A stretch of DNA of 60,498 nt, from positions 1 through 60,498 of the forward strand of contig JACKNF010000019.1 in assembly GCA_024234995.1 (NCBI GenBank). Direction: 5' to 3'. A model generated the notes under the pieces. The model did not search any database. It saw only the letters and a list, made by a program, of their open reading frames with translations, and was not told the origin of the DNA. Made by a program: the position numbers and the translations under genes. Of this stretch, positions 9,639 through 19,063 are shown piece by piece (positions within the stretch are counted from its first letter, which is position 1; each line of letters opens with the position of its first letter). Origin of the DNA: Gammaproteobacteria bacterium. GTDB taxonomy: Bacteria; Pseudomonadota; Gammaproteobacteria; Competibacterales; Competibacteraceae.

Positions 9639-11531
9639 ATGTCCGCCAGCAACGAATTTATCTTGCTAAAAGAGCGGCGATTCCTGCCGTTTTTCATTAC
9701 CCAGTTTTTGGGCGCGTTCAATGACAATGTCTTCAAGAATGCTTTGATCATTTTGATCGCTTTCCAGGCAACTGATCCGGCTCAGGCCAATGTATTAATC
9801 AATGCCAGTGCCGGGCTGTTCGTGCTGCCCTTCTTCCTATTCTCAGCTACTGCCGGACAACTGGCTGACAAATATGAAAAATCCCGTTTGATGCAGTTAA
9901 TCAAGCTGTTGGAGATTCTGATTATGCTGGCGGCGGCGATGGCCTTTATCCTGGGTAGTCTGCCCCTGTTGATTGGATTACTGTTTCTAATGGGCTGGCA
10001 ATCCACTCTGTTCGGTCCTGTGAAATACAGTATTCTCCCGCAACACCTCAAGCCGGAAGAACTGGTTGGTGGCAATGGCTGGGTGGAAATGGGAACTTTT
10101 CTGGCGATCCTGATTGGCACGTTACTCGGGGGAGTGCTGATCGCGATCCAGAGCAACGGCGCCTGGCTGGTTGCCGGTACGATCGTGATTCTGGCCGTGC
10201 TGGGATTTATTTCTAGTTTGTTCATTCCTCAAGCCGCGCCTGATGCGCCTGATTTACGCATCAATTGGAATCCAATCACCGAAACCTGGCGCACGATTAG
10301 TATTGCCCGCCGCAATCGCACGGTGTTTCTATCAGTATTGGGAATTTCCTGGTTCTGGTTCCTCGGTGCGACTTATCTAGCGCAATTGCCCAACTACACC
10401 AAACTGAGCTTGGGTGGTGATGAGCATGTCGTGACACTGTTGTTGACGACCTTTGCCTTGGGAATTGGCATTGGTTCGATGTTGTGCGAGCGATTATCAG
10501 GGCGGCGGGTAGAATTGGGTCTGGTGCCATTCGGTTCTATTGGCCTGACTGTATTTGGCGTCGATTTATTTTTCGCAGGCGTGCCTGTTTCCACCGATGC
10601 ACCGCTGATCGGAGCACTGGAATTTTTGCGCAGCACTTCCAATTGGCGGGTGCTCCTTGATGTTCTGTTGATGGGGATGTTTGGCGGTTTCTATATCGTG
10701 CCATTGTATGCCCTGGTCCAGCAGCGTAGTGAACCAGGCTTCCGCTCGCGGGTCATTGCCGGCAACAATATTATCAATGCTCTATTCATGGTGTTGTCGG
10801 CATTGCTGGCAATTATTTTTCTCGACAGCGTGGGACTGAGCATTCCGCAATTTTTGCTGTTGACTGCTATTTTTAACGCAGTAGTGGCTGTCTATATCTT
10901 TACCCTGGTTCCTGAGTTCCTGATGCGCTTCATCGTTTGGATTCTGGTGAACACAGTTTACCGGTTGCGGACGGTGGGTCTTGAACACATTCCCGAAGAA
11001 GGGCCAGTAGTGGTGGTTTGCAACCATGTCAGCTATATGGATGCCCTCATTGTGATTGGTTGCTGCCGGCGGCCGATCCGTTTTGTGATGGATTATCAAA
11101 TTTTCAAAATTCCGGTGCTCAGCTTTGTGTTTCGCACCGCCGGGGCTATTCCCATTGCTCCGGCACGGGAGAATGCAAAGGTGCTGGAGCGGGCTTATGA
11201 GCAGGTTGCCCGCTATCTTGAAGACGGTGAAGTTGTGGGTATTTTTCCGGAGGGGAAATTAACCGGGGATGGCGAAATTGGCTCGTTTAAGAACGGCGTT
11301 CAACGTATTATCCGGCGTAACCCGGCACCGGTCGTACCGATGGCGTTGCGTGGGCTATGGGGCAGTTTCTTCAGTCGCTATCGTGGCAAGGCCATGAGCC
11401 ATTTTCCACGGCGATTCTGGTCGCGGATCGAATTGATCGTGAGCGAGCCGGTCGCCCCAGAACAGGCGGCTACATCGTTGCTGCGTGAGACCGTGATCAG
11501 GTTGCGGGGAGATGACGCTATCCGCACATGA
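9639..11531 (+). CDS. MFS (LplT-like) / 1-acylglycerol-3-phosphate acyltransferase fusion
   Basis: A 630-residue two-domain protein. Residues 1 to about 415 form a 12-helix major-facilitator domain related to the lysophospholipid flippase LplT (FLGAFNDNVFKNALIIL, GPVKYSILPQHL). Residues about 430-630 form a PlsC acyltransferase with the catalytic NHVSYMDA (HX4D), the IPIAPAREN loop, the IFPEGKLTGDGEI glycerol-phosphate site and the VPMAL motif. Known relatives couple import of lysophospholipid with re-acylation at the inner membrane. Here the acyl-ACP synthetase domain of the larger Aas-type fusions is absent. ATG 9639 with GGAGA at 9624-9628 is preferred over GTG 9615. Its 3' end overlaps the convergent gene by 14 bases. 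Confidence 0.88.
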   Translation: MSASNEFILLKERRFLPFFITQFLGAFNDNVFKNALIILIAFQATDPAQANVLINASAGLFVLPFFLFSATAGQLADKYEKSRLMQLIKLLEILIMLAAAMAFILGSLPLLIGLLFLMGWQSTLFGPVKYSILPQHLKPEELVGGNGWVEMGTFLAILIGTLLGGVLIAIQSNGAWLVAGTIVILAVLGFISSLFIPQAAPDAPDLRINWNPITETWRTISIARRNRTVFLSVLGISWFWFLGATYLAQLPNYTKLSLGGDEHVVTLLLTTFALGIGIGSMLCERLSGRRVELGLVPFGSIGLTVFGVDLFFAGVPVSTDAPLIGALEFLRSTSNWRVLLDVLLMGMFGGFYIVPLYALVQQRSEPGFRSRVIAGNNIINALFMVLSALLAIIFLDSVGLSIPQFLLLTAIFNAVVAVYIFTLVPEFLMRFIVWILVNTVYRLRTVGLEHIPEEGPVVVVCNHVSYMDALIVIGCCRRPIRFVMDYQIFKIPVLSFVFRTAGAIPIAPARENAKVLERAYEQVARYLEDGEVVGIFPEGKLTGDGEIGSFKNGVQRIIRRNPAPVVPMALRGLWGSFFSRYRGKAMSHFPRRFWSRIELIVSEPVAPEQAATSLLRETVIRLRGDDAIRT

Positions 11532-14061
11532 CATTTGGGTTGTTACTCAGACTCAGGCCGGGTACAGTCAGGTCGCCCAAGGGGCGCGGCTTGCTGATCC
11601 CGTAGCCTTGGGCATAATTTACGCCGATCGTGCGCAGCTTCTCCAAGACCTCATGGTCTTTCACAAATTCAGCAATGGTTTCCATGCCCATCACATGCCC
11701 GATTTCATTAATGGAGCTTACCATCGCCAATGAGACCGGATCATCGATGATGTCTTTGACAAACATGCCATCGATCTTGAGAAAATCCACTGGTAGCTTC
11801 TTGAGATAGGCAAACGAAGAAAAACCACTGCCGAAATCATCGAGGGCAAAACGGCAGCCAATGCCTTTCAGTGTGTGAATAAAATGCAGGGCGCTGGAAA
11901 GATTAGCGATAGCGGCGGTTTCGGTGATTTCGAAGCAGATCTTACGGGTCAGCGGCGCGTGGCGCTGCAGACGCCCCACTAAGTAATCTAGCAAGTGGTT
12001 GTCGCCCAGGGAATGACCGGACAGGTTGATAGCGCACAGAGAGAGATTGTTGAGATGATAGGGATTGCTGGATAGCCAATCCAACGCGGTTCCTACGACC
12101 CATTGATCGAGCTTTCCTGCCAAGTGATAGCGTTCAGCCGCCGGTAGAAACGCCCCAGGCATTACGGTCTGGCCAGCCTCATCTTTCATGCGCAGGAGCA
12201 ATTCGTAGTGATGACCGTTTAACGGCCCTTGCGTAGGGATAATTGGCTGGAAGGCGAGTTGGAAGCGATTATCTTCCAATGCCTGATTAATGCGCGATAC
12301 CCAACGCATTTCACCCTTGCGGCGTGCTAAGTCCATATCGTTTTCCGCGTACAGGTGTACCCGGTTGCGCCCGGCATCCTTGGCAGCGTAACAGGCGCTA
12401 TCGGCAGCGCTGAGGACGCTGGCGCAGCTTTCACTGTTCACATCAATCGGTACTACGCCAATGCTGACGCCCGCCCGGAAGGTTTTATTTTCCCATGAAA
12501 AACGGAAATCACTAACGGCGTTGCACAGCACATTCGCCACGCGCATAGCGTCGGATAAAGGGCAATGCTCCATGAGAACCCCAAACTCGTCACCACCTAG
12601 CCGTGCCAGAATATCCTGCCGGCGGATCCATCCCTGTAGAATCCGTGATACCTCGCGTAGTAAGGCATCGCCTGCCATATGCCCGCACGTGTCGTTGATG
12701 ATTTTGAACTGGTCCAGATCTAGATAAAATAGGACGTGTTCGGCGTCATGCTCGCGAGCACTTTCTAATGCCTGCTGGAGACTGATTTCAAAAGCGCGCC
12801 GGTTAGGTAATTCAGTGAGTGAATCATGGCTGGCTTGATATGTCAGTTGCTCGGCAAGTTGTTGCGCCTCGGTGTGGTCCAGCCAAGAGCCGACTCGCTC
12901 CAGAGGCCGTCCATCATCGTCGAAAATCAGACGGGCTGTATCCCGGATCCAGCGCCATTCGCCATCCCGGCGTTGCACCCGGTATTCGCAGTTCACGAGT
13001 TGGCGTTCCTCCAGGCTATCCAGGATCGATTTCAAACGCGCCCGGTCGTCTGGATGGATCAACCGCTCCCAGAGGTGTTGATTGGCGAGGAGTTCTTCTG
13101 CCTGGTAGCCGAGCAATTCGTACACGTTGGCGCTGACAAAGTTAATTGGCATGCCAGGGCCAGGATGACGTGAGTAAATAACTGCGGGGCTGGCGCCAAC
13201 CACATGCTCCAAACGGGCGCTGGCCCGGCGCAGGGCTTCTTCGGCGCGCCGGCGTTCGGTGATGTCATGGGCTACCATATGGCTGCCTGTGCAGCGGGAT
13301 GCTGAATTGTTCTCCTCAATGATCGCTAGGGCGATGATTTCTACAATCACCAGTGGCGCGAGGCGTGGATAATGGCGGCGGAAATCAGTATTGCGTGTCA
13401 GACAGAGTTCGGCAGAGAGGGACTTCGCCGGCCCATCAGCGAGATCAGCTAATAATTGTTTGGCTTTCCCCCGGTCCATAGGCGTCACGAGTTCCAGCAG
13501 CGACTGTCCGGTCAGAATTTCAGGTTCGAAGCCCAGCAGGGTTTTGACGCGATGATTAAGGTAAGTAAACCGGCCTTCTACATCTAGCACGAAAATCAGG
13601 TCGGGAGAATGGTTGACGATGAACCGGTGCAAGCGTTCAGAGGTTTCCAGGCGCTGACGCATGCTCCGGTTAGCGCGTTCCAGCCGCAACTTATGGGCGG
13701 TATTAGTGATACTGCGCAGCAGCTCCTCAGGATCAAATGGCTTGCGAAGAAAATCAATAGCACCTTGGCGCATGGCGGTTGTCGCTTCGGCTACCGAGGT
13801 TGTGCCGCTGATGACGATGACTGCCATGTCTAAATTCTGCCCAGCGATAAAATCCAGCACACCGGTGCCGCCCATTCCGGGCATTGCCAAATCCAGCAGC
13901 AGCAAGTCGTAGCGGGATTTAGAGAGATGCGTTAAGGCTTGTACCCCGCTTGCAGCGATGGTGACCCGGTAGCCTTGCATTCTGAGCAATTGTTCGAGGC
14001 TGACCAGTAAGCCCGGTTCATCATCCACCACCAGCAAAGATAATGTCCTGTCTTCTTCCAT
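11518..14061 (-). CDS. Response regulator with PAS, GGDEF and EAL domains
   Basis: An 847-residue c-di-GMP turnover protein. A REC domain (about 8-120) has VVDDEP, phospho-acceptor LDLAMP and RKPF. Two PAS-type sensory regions follow (about 140-260 and 285-405), then a GGDEF domain (about 420-580) with an intact LARLGGDEFGVL active site and the RRQD inhibitory I-site five residues before it. The EAL domain (about 590-840) has ELL in place of EAL but keeps the catalytic FEITE, DDFGSGFSS, LKIDG, E (ETIAEF) and QGYGIS motifs. Both activities look possible. I prefer ATG 14061; GTG 14124 would add 21 residues and lacks a ribosome-binding site. It lies 3' of the HDOD kinase on the same strand. Confidence 0.93.
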   Translation of the reverse strand: MEEDRTLSLLVVDDEPGLLVSLEQLLRMQGYRVTIAASGVQALTHLSKSRYDLLLLDLAMPGMGGTGVLDFIAGQNLDMAVIVISGTTSVAEATTAMRQGAIDFLRKPFDPEELLRSITNTAHKLRLERANRSMRQRLETSERLHRFIVNHSPDLIFVLDVEGRFTYLNHRVKTLLGFEPEILTGQSLLELVTPMDRGKAKQLLADLADGPAKSLSAELCLTRNTDFRRHYPRLAPLVIVEIIALAIIEENNSASRCTGSHMVAHDITERRRAEEALRRASARLEHVVGASPAVIYSRHPGPGMPINFVSANVYELLGYQAEELLANQHLWERLIHPDDRARLKSILDSLEERQLVNCEYRVQRRDGEWRWIRDTARLIFDDDGRPLERVGSWLDHTEAQQLAEQLTYQASHDSLTELPNRRAFEISLQQALESAREHDAEHVLFYLDLDQFKIINDTCGHMAGDALLREVSRILQGWIRRQDILARLGGDEFGVLMEHCPLSDAMRVANVLCNAVSDFRFSWENKTFRAGVSIGVVPIDVNSESCASVLSAADSACYAAKDAGRNRVHLYAENDMDLARRKGEMRWVSRINQALEDNRFQLAFQPIIPTQGPLNGHHYELLLRMKDEAGQTVMPGAFLPAAERYHLAGKLDQWVVGTALDWLSSNPYHLNNLSLCAINLSGHSLGDNHLLDYLVGRLQRHAPLTRKICFEITETAAIANLSSALHFIHTLKGIGCRFALDDFGSGFSSFAYLKKLPVDFLKIDGMFVKDIIDDPVSLAMVSSINEIGHVMGMETIAEFVKDHEVLEKLRTIGVNYAQGYGISKPRPLGDLTVPGLSLSNNPNVMCG

Positions 14062-14279
14062 TCCCTCATTCCCCCGTTTGTCCAGCCCTGGTTTCCCAAG
14101 TCTAACACCTGGCGTTTTTAACACGCTCTGATAGAAACTATTTCGCTTCTGATGCTACTAATATTAGCTAATTTAGAGTAAGGCGGTAATTAATATATGT
14201 AATGTAATATACTTTCAGGGCTATTTTAGTCGAAAATTTTCTGTGAGGATTACAGAGAAGACATGATAAGGAGATTAAC

Positions 14280-16376
14280 TCAAATCTGTGGCAATAATAT
14301 CAAAAAGGTCGTGCCGCCACCTGAGTTCGGACGATAACTTACTAGGCCCCCTAGTTCCTCAACGAGATTTTTGACGATAGATAACCCCAGACCAGCATGT
14401 CCTTCGCCTTTAGTGCTGGTCACTGGCTGGAAAAGCTTGGCGCGTAAAGTTTCGGGAAAGCCTGGGCCATCATCAGTAACTGTGACTTCCACATATAGGT
14501 GTCCGTGTAGATTGATACCATCCTGGGTGGTCACGATAATGTGACCTCGCTCTCCCAAGGCCTCGGCGGCATTGCGTACCAGATTAAGCAGAATTTGCCG
14601 TACGGCATCACGCCCTTGGGCCAGCGGCGCTAGCCCTTCTTTGAGATTCAAATTCAAATTAATGCTGTGCGGCCGGCACAGCGCTTCGTCAAGAATCCGC
14701 GCTAAGTCACGGATTGTCTTATTCAAATCGAAGCTAGATTCTGTTAGCAGTTCTTTCGGTTCAACGAGGCGTTGCAAGATATGGCTGGCGCGTTCTGTTT
14801 CTTCCCGCAGCATTTGCAATTCTTCATTTGCCTGTTCACCAATCTTCTTGGTCAGTATATACAGTGAGTTACGGATAATTGTCAGAGGATTGGAAACTTC
14901 ATGCAGAACCGCCCGCAGGTGTTGCTGCTGCAGCAATTCCCGGTCTTCACGAGTGCGGCGTTGCTGGATTTCCCGTTGATTCAGTTCGTCGAGGACTATT
15001 GCTGCTGCGGCAGCGAAGCGACGCAGCAGGTGTTCCCGGGCTCGCAAGCGCGGTAGTTGCATCCGCGCAATACCTGCACCTAGTACGCCCATGAGCCGGC
15101 CTTTGGCATGGAGCGGCAGACACCATACGCCTTCGCTTCCCCATTGTCTGGCAAGTTGCTGATCGATAATACCAAGCGGAATTTGCGGTTCTAACGAATG
15201 ACTGATGCGTTGTTCTTGTACTGCCCGCTGGAAGGTATTGGCCGATCCTGCCGGGTCGATAGTGAATTCGTCCAGCCATTTTGCTGAAGAGTGATCGTGT
15301 AAGAGGCCAGTTTGGAGATCGTATTGAAAAAAATGCACCTCGGTCAGATCAAAGAGCATTGCTGCACATCGGGCGATTGCTGCCCGCATTTCCAATATGT
15401 CCTCAATGTTGCTCAGTTCGCTACGTATGGCGTCAATCAATGCCAAATCCTGAACGGTGTGCTGTAACGATGGGCGGACTGGCAATGCAATTGCCTCATC
15501 TTCCGCATCAGTCACTGTGATCCTCAATTCGTTGATCAACGGTCCGGTTACAAGATCTATCTCAGTGCGGGCTTGCTCCAATGCCGCCACGCTCAAATTC
15601 AACAATTCCCCCTCCTTAGCTAGGAGGGTTTCTGGATATTCTGTTTCTTGATTCAGCAGATTAGCGGCGTGTAGCAGGCGCAGTAAGGGATGGGCGCCGC
15701 GCAGTTCCTGAATATTTAAATGATGAAACCGAATTGCATCGCCTAGTAACGGATGCAGCTTCCAGGCATCCAGCAAAGCTGCACCTAATGTGCAATGATC
15801 GGCGCCTAATAGCCGTTGCTCAAGTTCAGGAACTTCACTTAAGGTTCGAGCGATACGGTTTAAGGTATGAATTTCATAGGGTGCTGTAGTCTGGCGGACA
15901 CTGAGAATCAATTTGCCAAGATCATGCAGCAAACCGGCTAAATAGGCAGTCTCAGGGTCAGGAAAAGCGGTGATCTCGGCCAATCGGCGGGCGAGATGGG
16001 CACAGCGCAAGGAATGGCACCAGAATCGTTTTAATGCCGAGGGCGGAAAACCATCCTGCTGAGTCGCTAATTGTTGAATGGCACTGGTGACCACCAGGGT
16101 TCTCACGGCGGTTGGATTCATTATCGCCAGTGCATAGTGGAGATTGGGTGCTTGAAAGGTCTGGCCTTGAGACGTATTCGCCATAGCCAGCAGCCGTATG
16201 CTTAAAACGGGGTCATAACCGATGAGTTGAGCCTGTTTCTGAATATCAGCGCTTCCACTTTCGCAAGTTTCCAGTAATTCTTCCATGACAGTCGGCAAAA
16301 ATGGCAGTACTAACAGATCGCTTTCATCGAATGAGTCTTGAGAAAATGACGTTTCTAATTGGAGTAATTCGGGCAT
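14280..16376 (-). CDS. HDOD-GAF sensor histidine kinase
   Basis: A 698-residue soluble sensor kinase. The N-terminal HDOD domain (about 15-215) has YDPVLSIRLLAMAN, an HSLRCAHLARRLA helix and LAGLLHDLGKLIL. A GAF-like domain (about 325-470) follows. The kinase core has an H-box HEVSNPLTIIRNSL (His about 491), an N-box QILLNLVRNAAEAL, G1 DDGPGF and G2 GLGLSIVKNLVEELGG, so it should be active. No transmembrane segments are seen. It lies upstream of the REC-PAS-GGDEF-EAL gene (219 bases to its preferred start) in the same direction, so the two probably form a kinase-regulator pair. Confidence 0.92.
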   Translation of the reverse strand: MPELLQLETSFSQDSFDESDLLVLPFLPTVMEELLETCESGSADIQKQAQLIGYDPVLSIRLLAMANTSQGQTFQAPNLHYALAIMNPTAVRTLVVTSAIQQLATQQDGFPPSALKRFWCHSLRCAHLARRLAEITAFPDPETAYLAGLLHDLGKLILSVRQTTAPYEIHTLNRIARTLSEVPELEQRLLGADHCTLGAALLDAWKLHPLLGDAIRFHHLNIQELRGAHPLLRLLHAANLLNQETEYPETLLAKEGELLNLSVAALEQARTEIDLVTGPLINELRITVTDAEDEAIALPVRPSLQHTVQDLALIDAIRSELSNIEDILEMRAAIARCAAMLFDLTEVHFFQYDLQTGLLHDHSSAKWLDEFTIDPAGSANTFQRAVQEQRISHSLEPQIPLGIIDQQLARQWGSEGVWCLPLHAKGRLMGVLGAGIARMQLPRLRAREHLLRRFAAAAAIVLDELNQREIQQRRTREDRELLQQQHLRAVLHEVSNPLTIIRNSLYILTKKIGEQANEELQMLREETERASHILQRLVEPKELLTESSFDLNKTIRDLARILDEALCRPHSINLNLNLKEGLAPLAQGRDAVRQILLNLVRNAAEALGERGHIIVTTQDGINLHGHLYVEVTVTDDGPGFPETLRAKLFQPVTSTKGEGHAGLGLSIVKNLVEELGGLVSYRPNSGGGTTFLILLPQI

Positions 16377-16822
16377 TTTATTGATTTACCCGTTTCAATT
16401 CTGGGTCTTTTATTTGCAGGACTATTGTTATAGTTCTTGCAATAGATATGCCCAGGTCTTTTCTTTGTTTCTATGTGATTTTCATATCAAAATGAACAGT
16501 TAGGTTCATAATTTGATAATTGATCGCCCCAAAAAAAATCATTTGCTGATTAATAATGACATAGAGAGGAATTGATCAAGCCAAATTGGCCCGATTGCGT
16601 GGAAATAATTAGTTGATTCGATAGGTAGGGAATAAAGGCAGGGTTTCCGCGTTAGCTTGATAAATTCAGTCAAAGCGATTAAAGCAAAATTGGCGGGATA
16701 CAGAATGAGAGAATGGGAGGGATGCAGAAGAAAGCTTTGAGTAATGGGGAGAGTAAAGAAATATTATTATTATTCAAAGCACTCTCCCCGATGATGGGGA
16801 GAGAAATTGCGCCAGCAGAGTA
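16377..16822. other. Non-coding spacer with terminator-like hairpin
   Basis: About 445 AT-rich bases with no plausible gene. They should hold the promoter of the HDOD kinase (minus strand) at the left end. At 16782-16803, CTCTCCCC and GGGGAGAG form an 8-bp stem around GATGAT, 20 bases past the lipoprotein stop. It probably terminates the minus-strand lipoprotein gene. Confidence 0.6.
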
Positions 16823-17197
16823 TCAATAAGGTGGCGGAGCGTCATAGTAGGCGGGTGGTGGCCCATAACGGCGGTAATAGCCTGGGGGTGGCCCGGAGTC
16901 ATCATAGCGATAACGCCGCATGCGGCGAATTTGCCGCTGTTGCGAAACGATCTCCTGATTCTGGTAATCCATTTGATTACCCACTGCACCGCCAATGAGT
17001 GCGCCACCCAGCGCTCCTGTCAGTGCGCCGCCCGTAGGATCGATAGCATGACCCACTGCCGCGCCTGCTGCCGCACCCATTAACGCACCTCCTGTTGTAT
17101 AATAATTGGGTGGAGCGCCTCGCGGTGGCGGCGTTGCACAAGCCGTAGTTAGACCAAGTGCTACGGTCACGATCATAAGCTTCAATGGCATAGACAT
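16823..17197 (-). CDS. Glycine-zipper outer-membrane lipoprotein
   Basis: A 124-residue small envelope protein. The signal peptide ends in LTTAC, an acceptable but imperfect lipobox. A glycine-zipper segment of two GxxxG-rich helices (GGALMGAAAGAAVGHAIDP, then GGALTGALGGALIGGAVG) occupies roughly 35-75. The C-terminus is basic and then rich in proline and tyrosine. This matches YMGG/17-kDa-antigen-like proteins that span or stabilise the outer membrane. ATG 17197 fits the GGAGAG ribosome-binding site better than the upstream GTG 17209. Confidence 0.82.
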   Translation of the reverse strand: MSMPLKLMIVTVALGLTTACATPPPRGAPPNYYTTGGALMGAAAGAAVGHAIDPTGGALTGALGGALIGGAVGNQMDYQNQEIVSQQRQIRRMRRYRYDDSGPPPGYYRRYGPPPAYYDAPPPY

Positions 17198-17361
17198 AGG
17201 ACTCTCCACACTGTTCGACGGGGTAGTTGAAAAAGCAGGCGGCGATCACTTATGCGGAATGCACCAGCGACAGCGCCGCCATCAAAACCCACCAACATCC
17301 CCACTGAATAGGATGCAGTATTTCATGAGCAACGTGAATCTCCCCTGAATACAAGCAGGAG

Positions 17362-18471
17362 CTAGGGTTGCTCCCAATCCGGTCCAAGGACTGCAGCCCG
17401 CCAACCGTGACTGAATGGGGAATCCTGGCGGGTGAGCCACTGCTCTACATCGCGCTGAGTGGCTAACGCTTGGGGGGGAATTCCATATTGATTGGCCCGG
17501 GCTGTGATCCTATTTAATAGTTCATCGACCCGCGCTGCTTGTTTTGCGGTCAAACGCAACCGGTGCGGCTGCACCGTCGGCCATTGCCCGGCGGGCTCAG
17601 TGCGAGCAGCCATAATTTGTTTCAGCAGGGCCTCGCCATGCCGGCGCAAGGTAGTGGACGGCAATCCATGAATCCGTGCTAAATCTTCGATATTGTTCGG
17701 CATACGTTGTGCCATATTCAACAGTACGGCGTCACTCAAAATCCAGCGGCGTGGCCGGTCATGGCGGCTGGCCTGTTCTTCCCGCCAGGCCGCCAGTGCT
17801 CGCAAGACGGCTTGCTGTACGCCTCGCAGCCGTTGATGGCCGCGTACTCGCCGCCAGGCTTCTTGGGGGTGTGGCTGGTAGCGGTCTGGATTAGTCAGTG
17901 CCGCAAAATCCTCGCTCAATGCGGCTAGCCAGCCGCGTTCTGCCAAGGTTGCCTGTTGCCGCTGGTACAGTTCCGGCAGGTAGCGCACGTCGTCGATTGC
18001 ATAGGCCAGCCATTCTGGTGCCAGTGGCCGGTAGCGCCAGTCAGCACGGGTATGTTCCTTGTGCAATTCCACATTGAGCATCTGCTGCACCAAGCTCGCG
18101 TAACCTACTTGGTTGCCGTAACCTAGCACTAGAGCCGCCAGTTGCGTATCAAACACAGGTACCGGGACTGCGCCACGCAGGTGGTAGAAAATTTCCAGAT
18201 CCTGATAGGCCGCATGCAGGATTTTGATCACTGCCGGGTTGTACAGCACATCCAGCAACGGTTCCAGCGATGGCAGCGCGAGTGGATCGATACACGCCAA
18301 ACCGTTAGCACTGGCGATCTGGATCAAACAGAGTTGCGGATAGAAGGTTTGCTTGCGGATAAATTCGGTATCGAGCGCCAGCCAGGGTGTGTTGCTCAAT
18401 CCCGCACAGAATTCAACTAGCGCTGGCTGGTCAACGATATAATGCAGGTTGTGTTCATTTGCCTCGCTCAT
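17362..18471 (-). CDS. rnd: Ribonuclease D
   Basis: A 369-residue 3'-to-5' exoribonuclease of tRNA maturation. The DEDDy residues are present: ALDTEF, HAAYQDLEIF, and YAIDDVRYLPELY with the catalytic tyrosine-type motif III. An HRDC domain (about 210-290) and a C-terminal helical region follow. The start at ATG 18471 is supported by an ATGA overlap with the moaC stop (18468-18471), implying translational coupling. An upstream extension to 18558 lies inside moaC and is unlikely. Confidence 0.95.
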   Translation of the reverse strand: MSEANEHNLHYIVDQPALVEFCAGLSNTPWLALDTEFIRKQTFYPQLCLIQIASANGLACIDPLALPSLEPLLDVLYNPAVIKILHAAYQDLEIFYHLRGAVPVPVFDTQLAALVLGYGNQVGYASLVQQMLNVELHKEHTRADWRYRPLAPEWLAYAIDDVRYLPELYQRQQATLAERGWLAALSEDFAALTNPDRYQPHPQEAWRRVRGHQRLRGVQQAVLRALAAWREEQASRHDRPRRWILSDAVLLNMAQRMPNNIEDLARIHGLPSTTLRRHGEALLKQIMAARTEPAGQWPTVQPHRLRLTAKQAARVDELLNRITARANQYGIPPQALATQRDVEQWLTRQDSPFSHGWRAAVLGPDWEQP

Positions 18472-18941
18472 TCGCGCCGCCAGGTTCCGGATTTGCCACC
18501 GGTCTTTTCCAGCAGGCGGATGTCGGTTAAAGCCATGCCGCGATCCACTGCCTTGCACATATCGTAAACCGTCAACAGCGTGACCTGCACGGCGGTCAGT
18601 GCCTCTATTTCCACGCCAGTGGAACCCCGGGTTTCTACGGTCGCTTGACAGCGGACAGCCTTACGTTCCGGCAAGGGCTGTAGATCCACCACGACCCGGG
18701 TCAGGGCCAGGGGATGGCAGAGCGGGATCAAGTCAGCCGTGCGTTTAGCGCCCATGATACCGGCAATGCGCGCTACACCCAGCACATCGCCTTTGGCATG
18801 CGCACCGGTCATGATGCGTTCCAGCGTTGCCGGTTGCATGAAAATGTAGCCCTCGGCGACCGCAATCCGGTGAGTGATGGCCTTGCCGCCAACATCGGTC
18901 ATTTGAGCTTCGCCGGCAGCATTGAAGTGGGTCAGAGACAT
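18468..18941 (-). CDS. moaC: Cyclic pyranopterin monophosphate synthase MoaC
   Basis: A 157-residue molybdenum-cofactor biosynthesis enzyme that converts the MoaA product to cyclic pyranopterin monophosphate. Family hallmarks include MTDVGGKAITHRIAVAEG, GDVLGVARIAGIMGAKRTADLIPLCHPL, VETRGSTGVEIEALTAV and YDMCKAVDRGM, with the catalytic lysines and histidine in place. The start is the ATG of MSLTHFNAAG; upstream in-frame codons to 19022 look non-native. The stop overlaps the rnd start by four bases. Confidence 0.97.
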   Translation of the reverse strand: MSLTHFNAAGEAQMTDVGGKAITHRIAVAEGYIFMQPATLERIMTGAHAKGDVLGVARIAGIMGAKRTADLIPLCHPLALTRVVVDLQPLPERKAVRCQATVETRGSTGVEIEALTAVQVTLLTVYDMCKAVDRGMALTDIRLLEKTGGKSGTWRRE

Positions 18942-19036
18942 GGCAGGAGAAAGACAGGAAGAGATGGCAGGTTGAGCGAGGGAGCGAGGAAACCCCTCGC
19001 CCCTGGGTGCGAAACCGGGCATCCTGCCCGTTGCAA

Positions 19037-19055
19037 CACGGGCTGAAAGCCCGTG
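19037..19055. repeat. REP-like hairpin after hppA
   Basis: A perfect 8-bp stem, CACGGGCT and AGCCCGTG with a GAA loop, lies 8 bases past the hppA stop (minus strand). A second small GC-rich hairpin (CGGGCATCCTGCCCG) lies about 20 bases to the left. This kind of stem is often dispersed between genes and may also aid termination. Confidence 0.5.
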
Positions 19056-19063
19056 CTAAGCTA

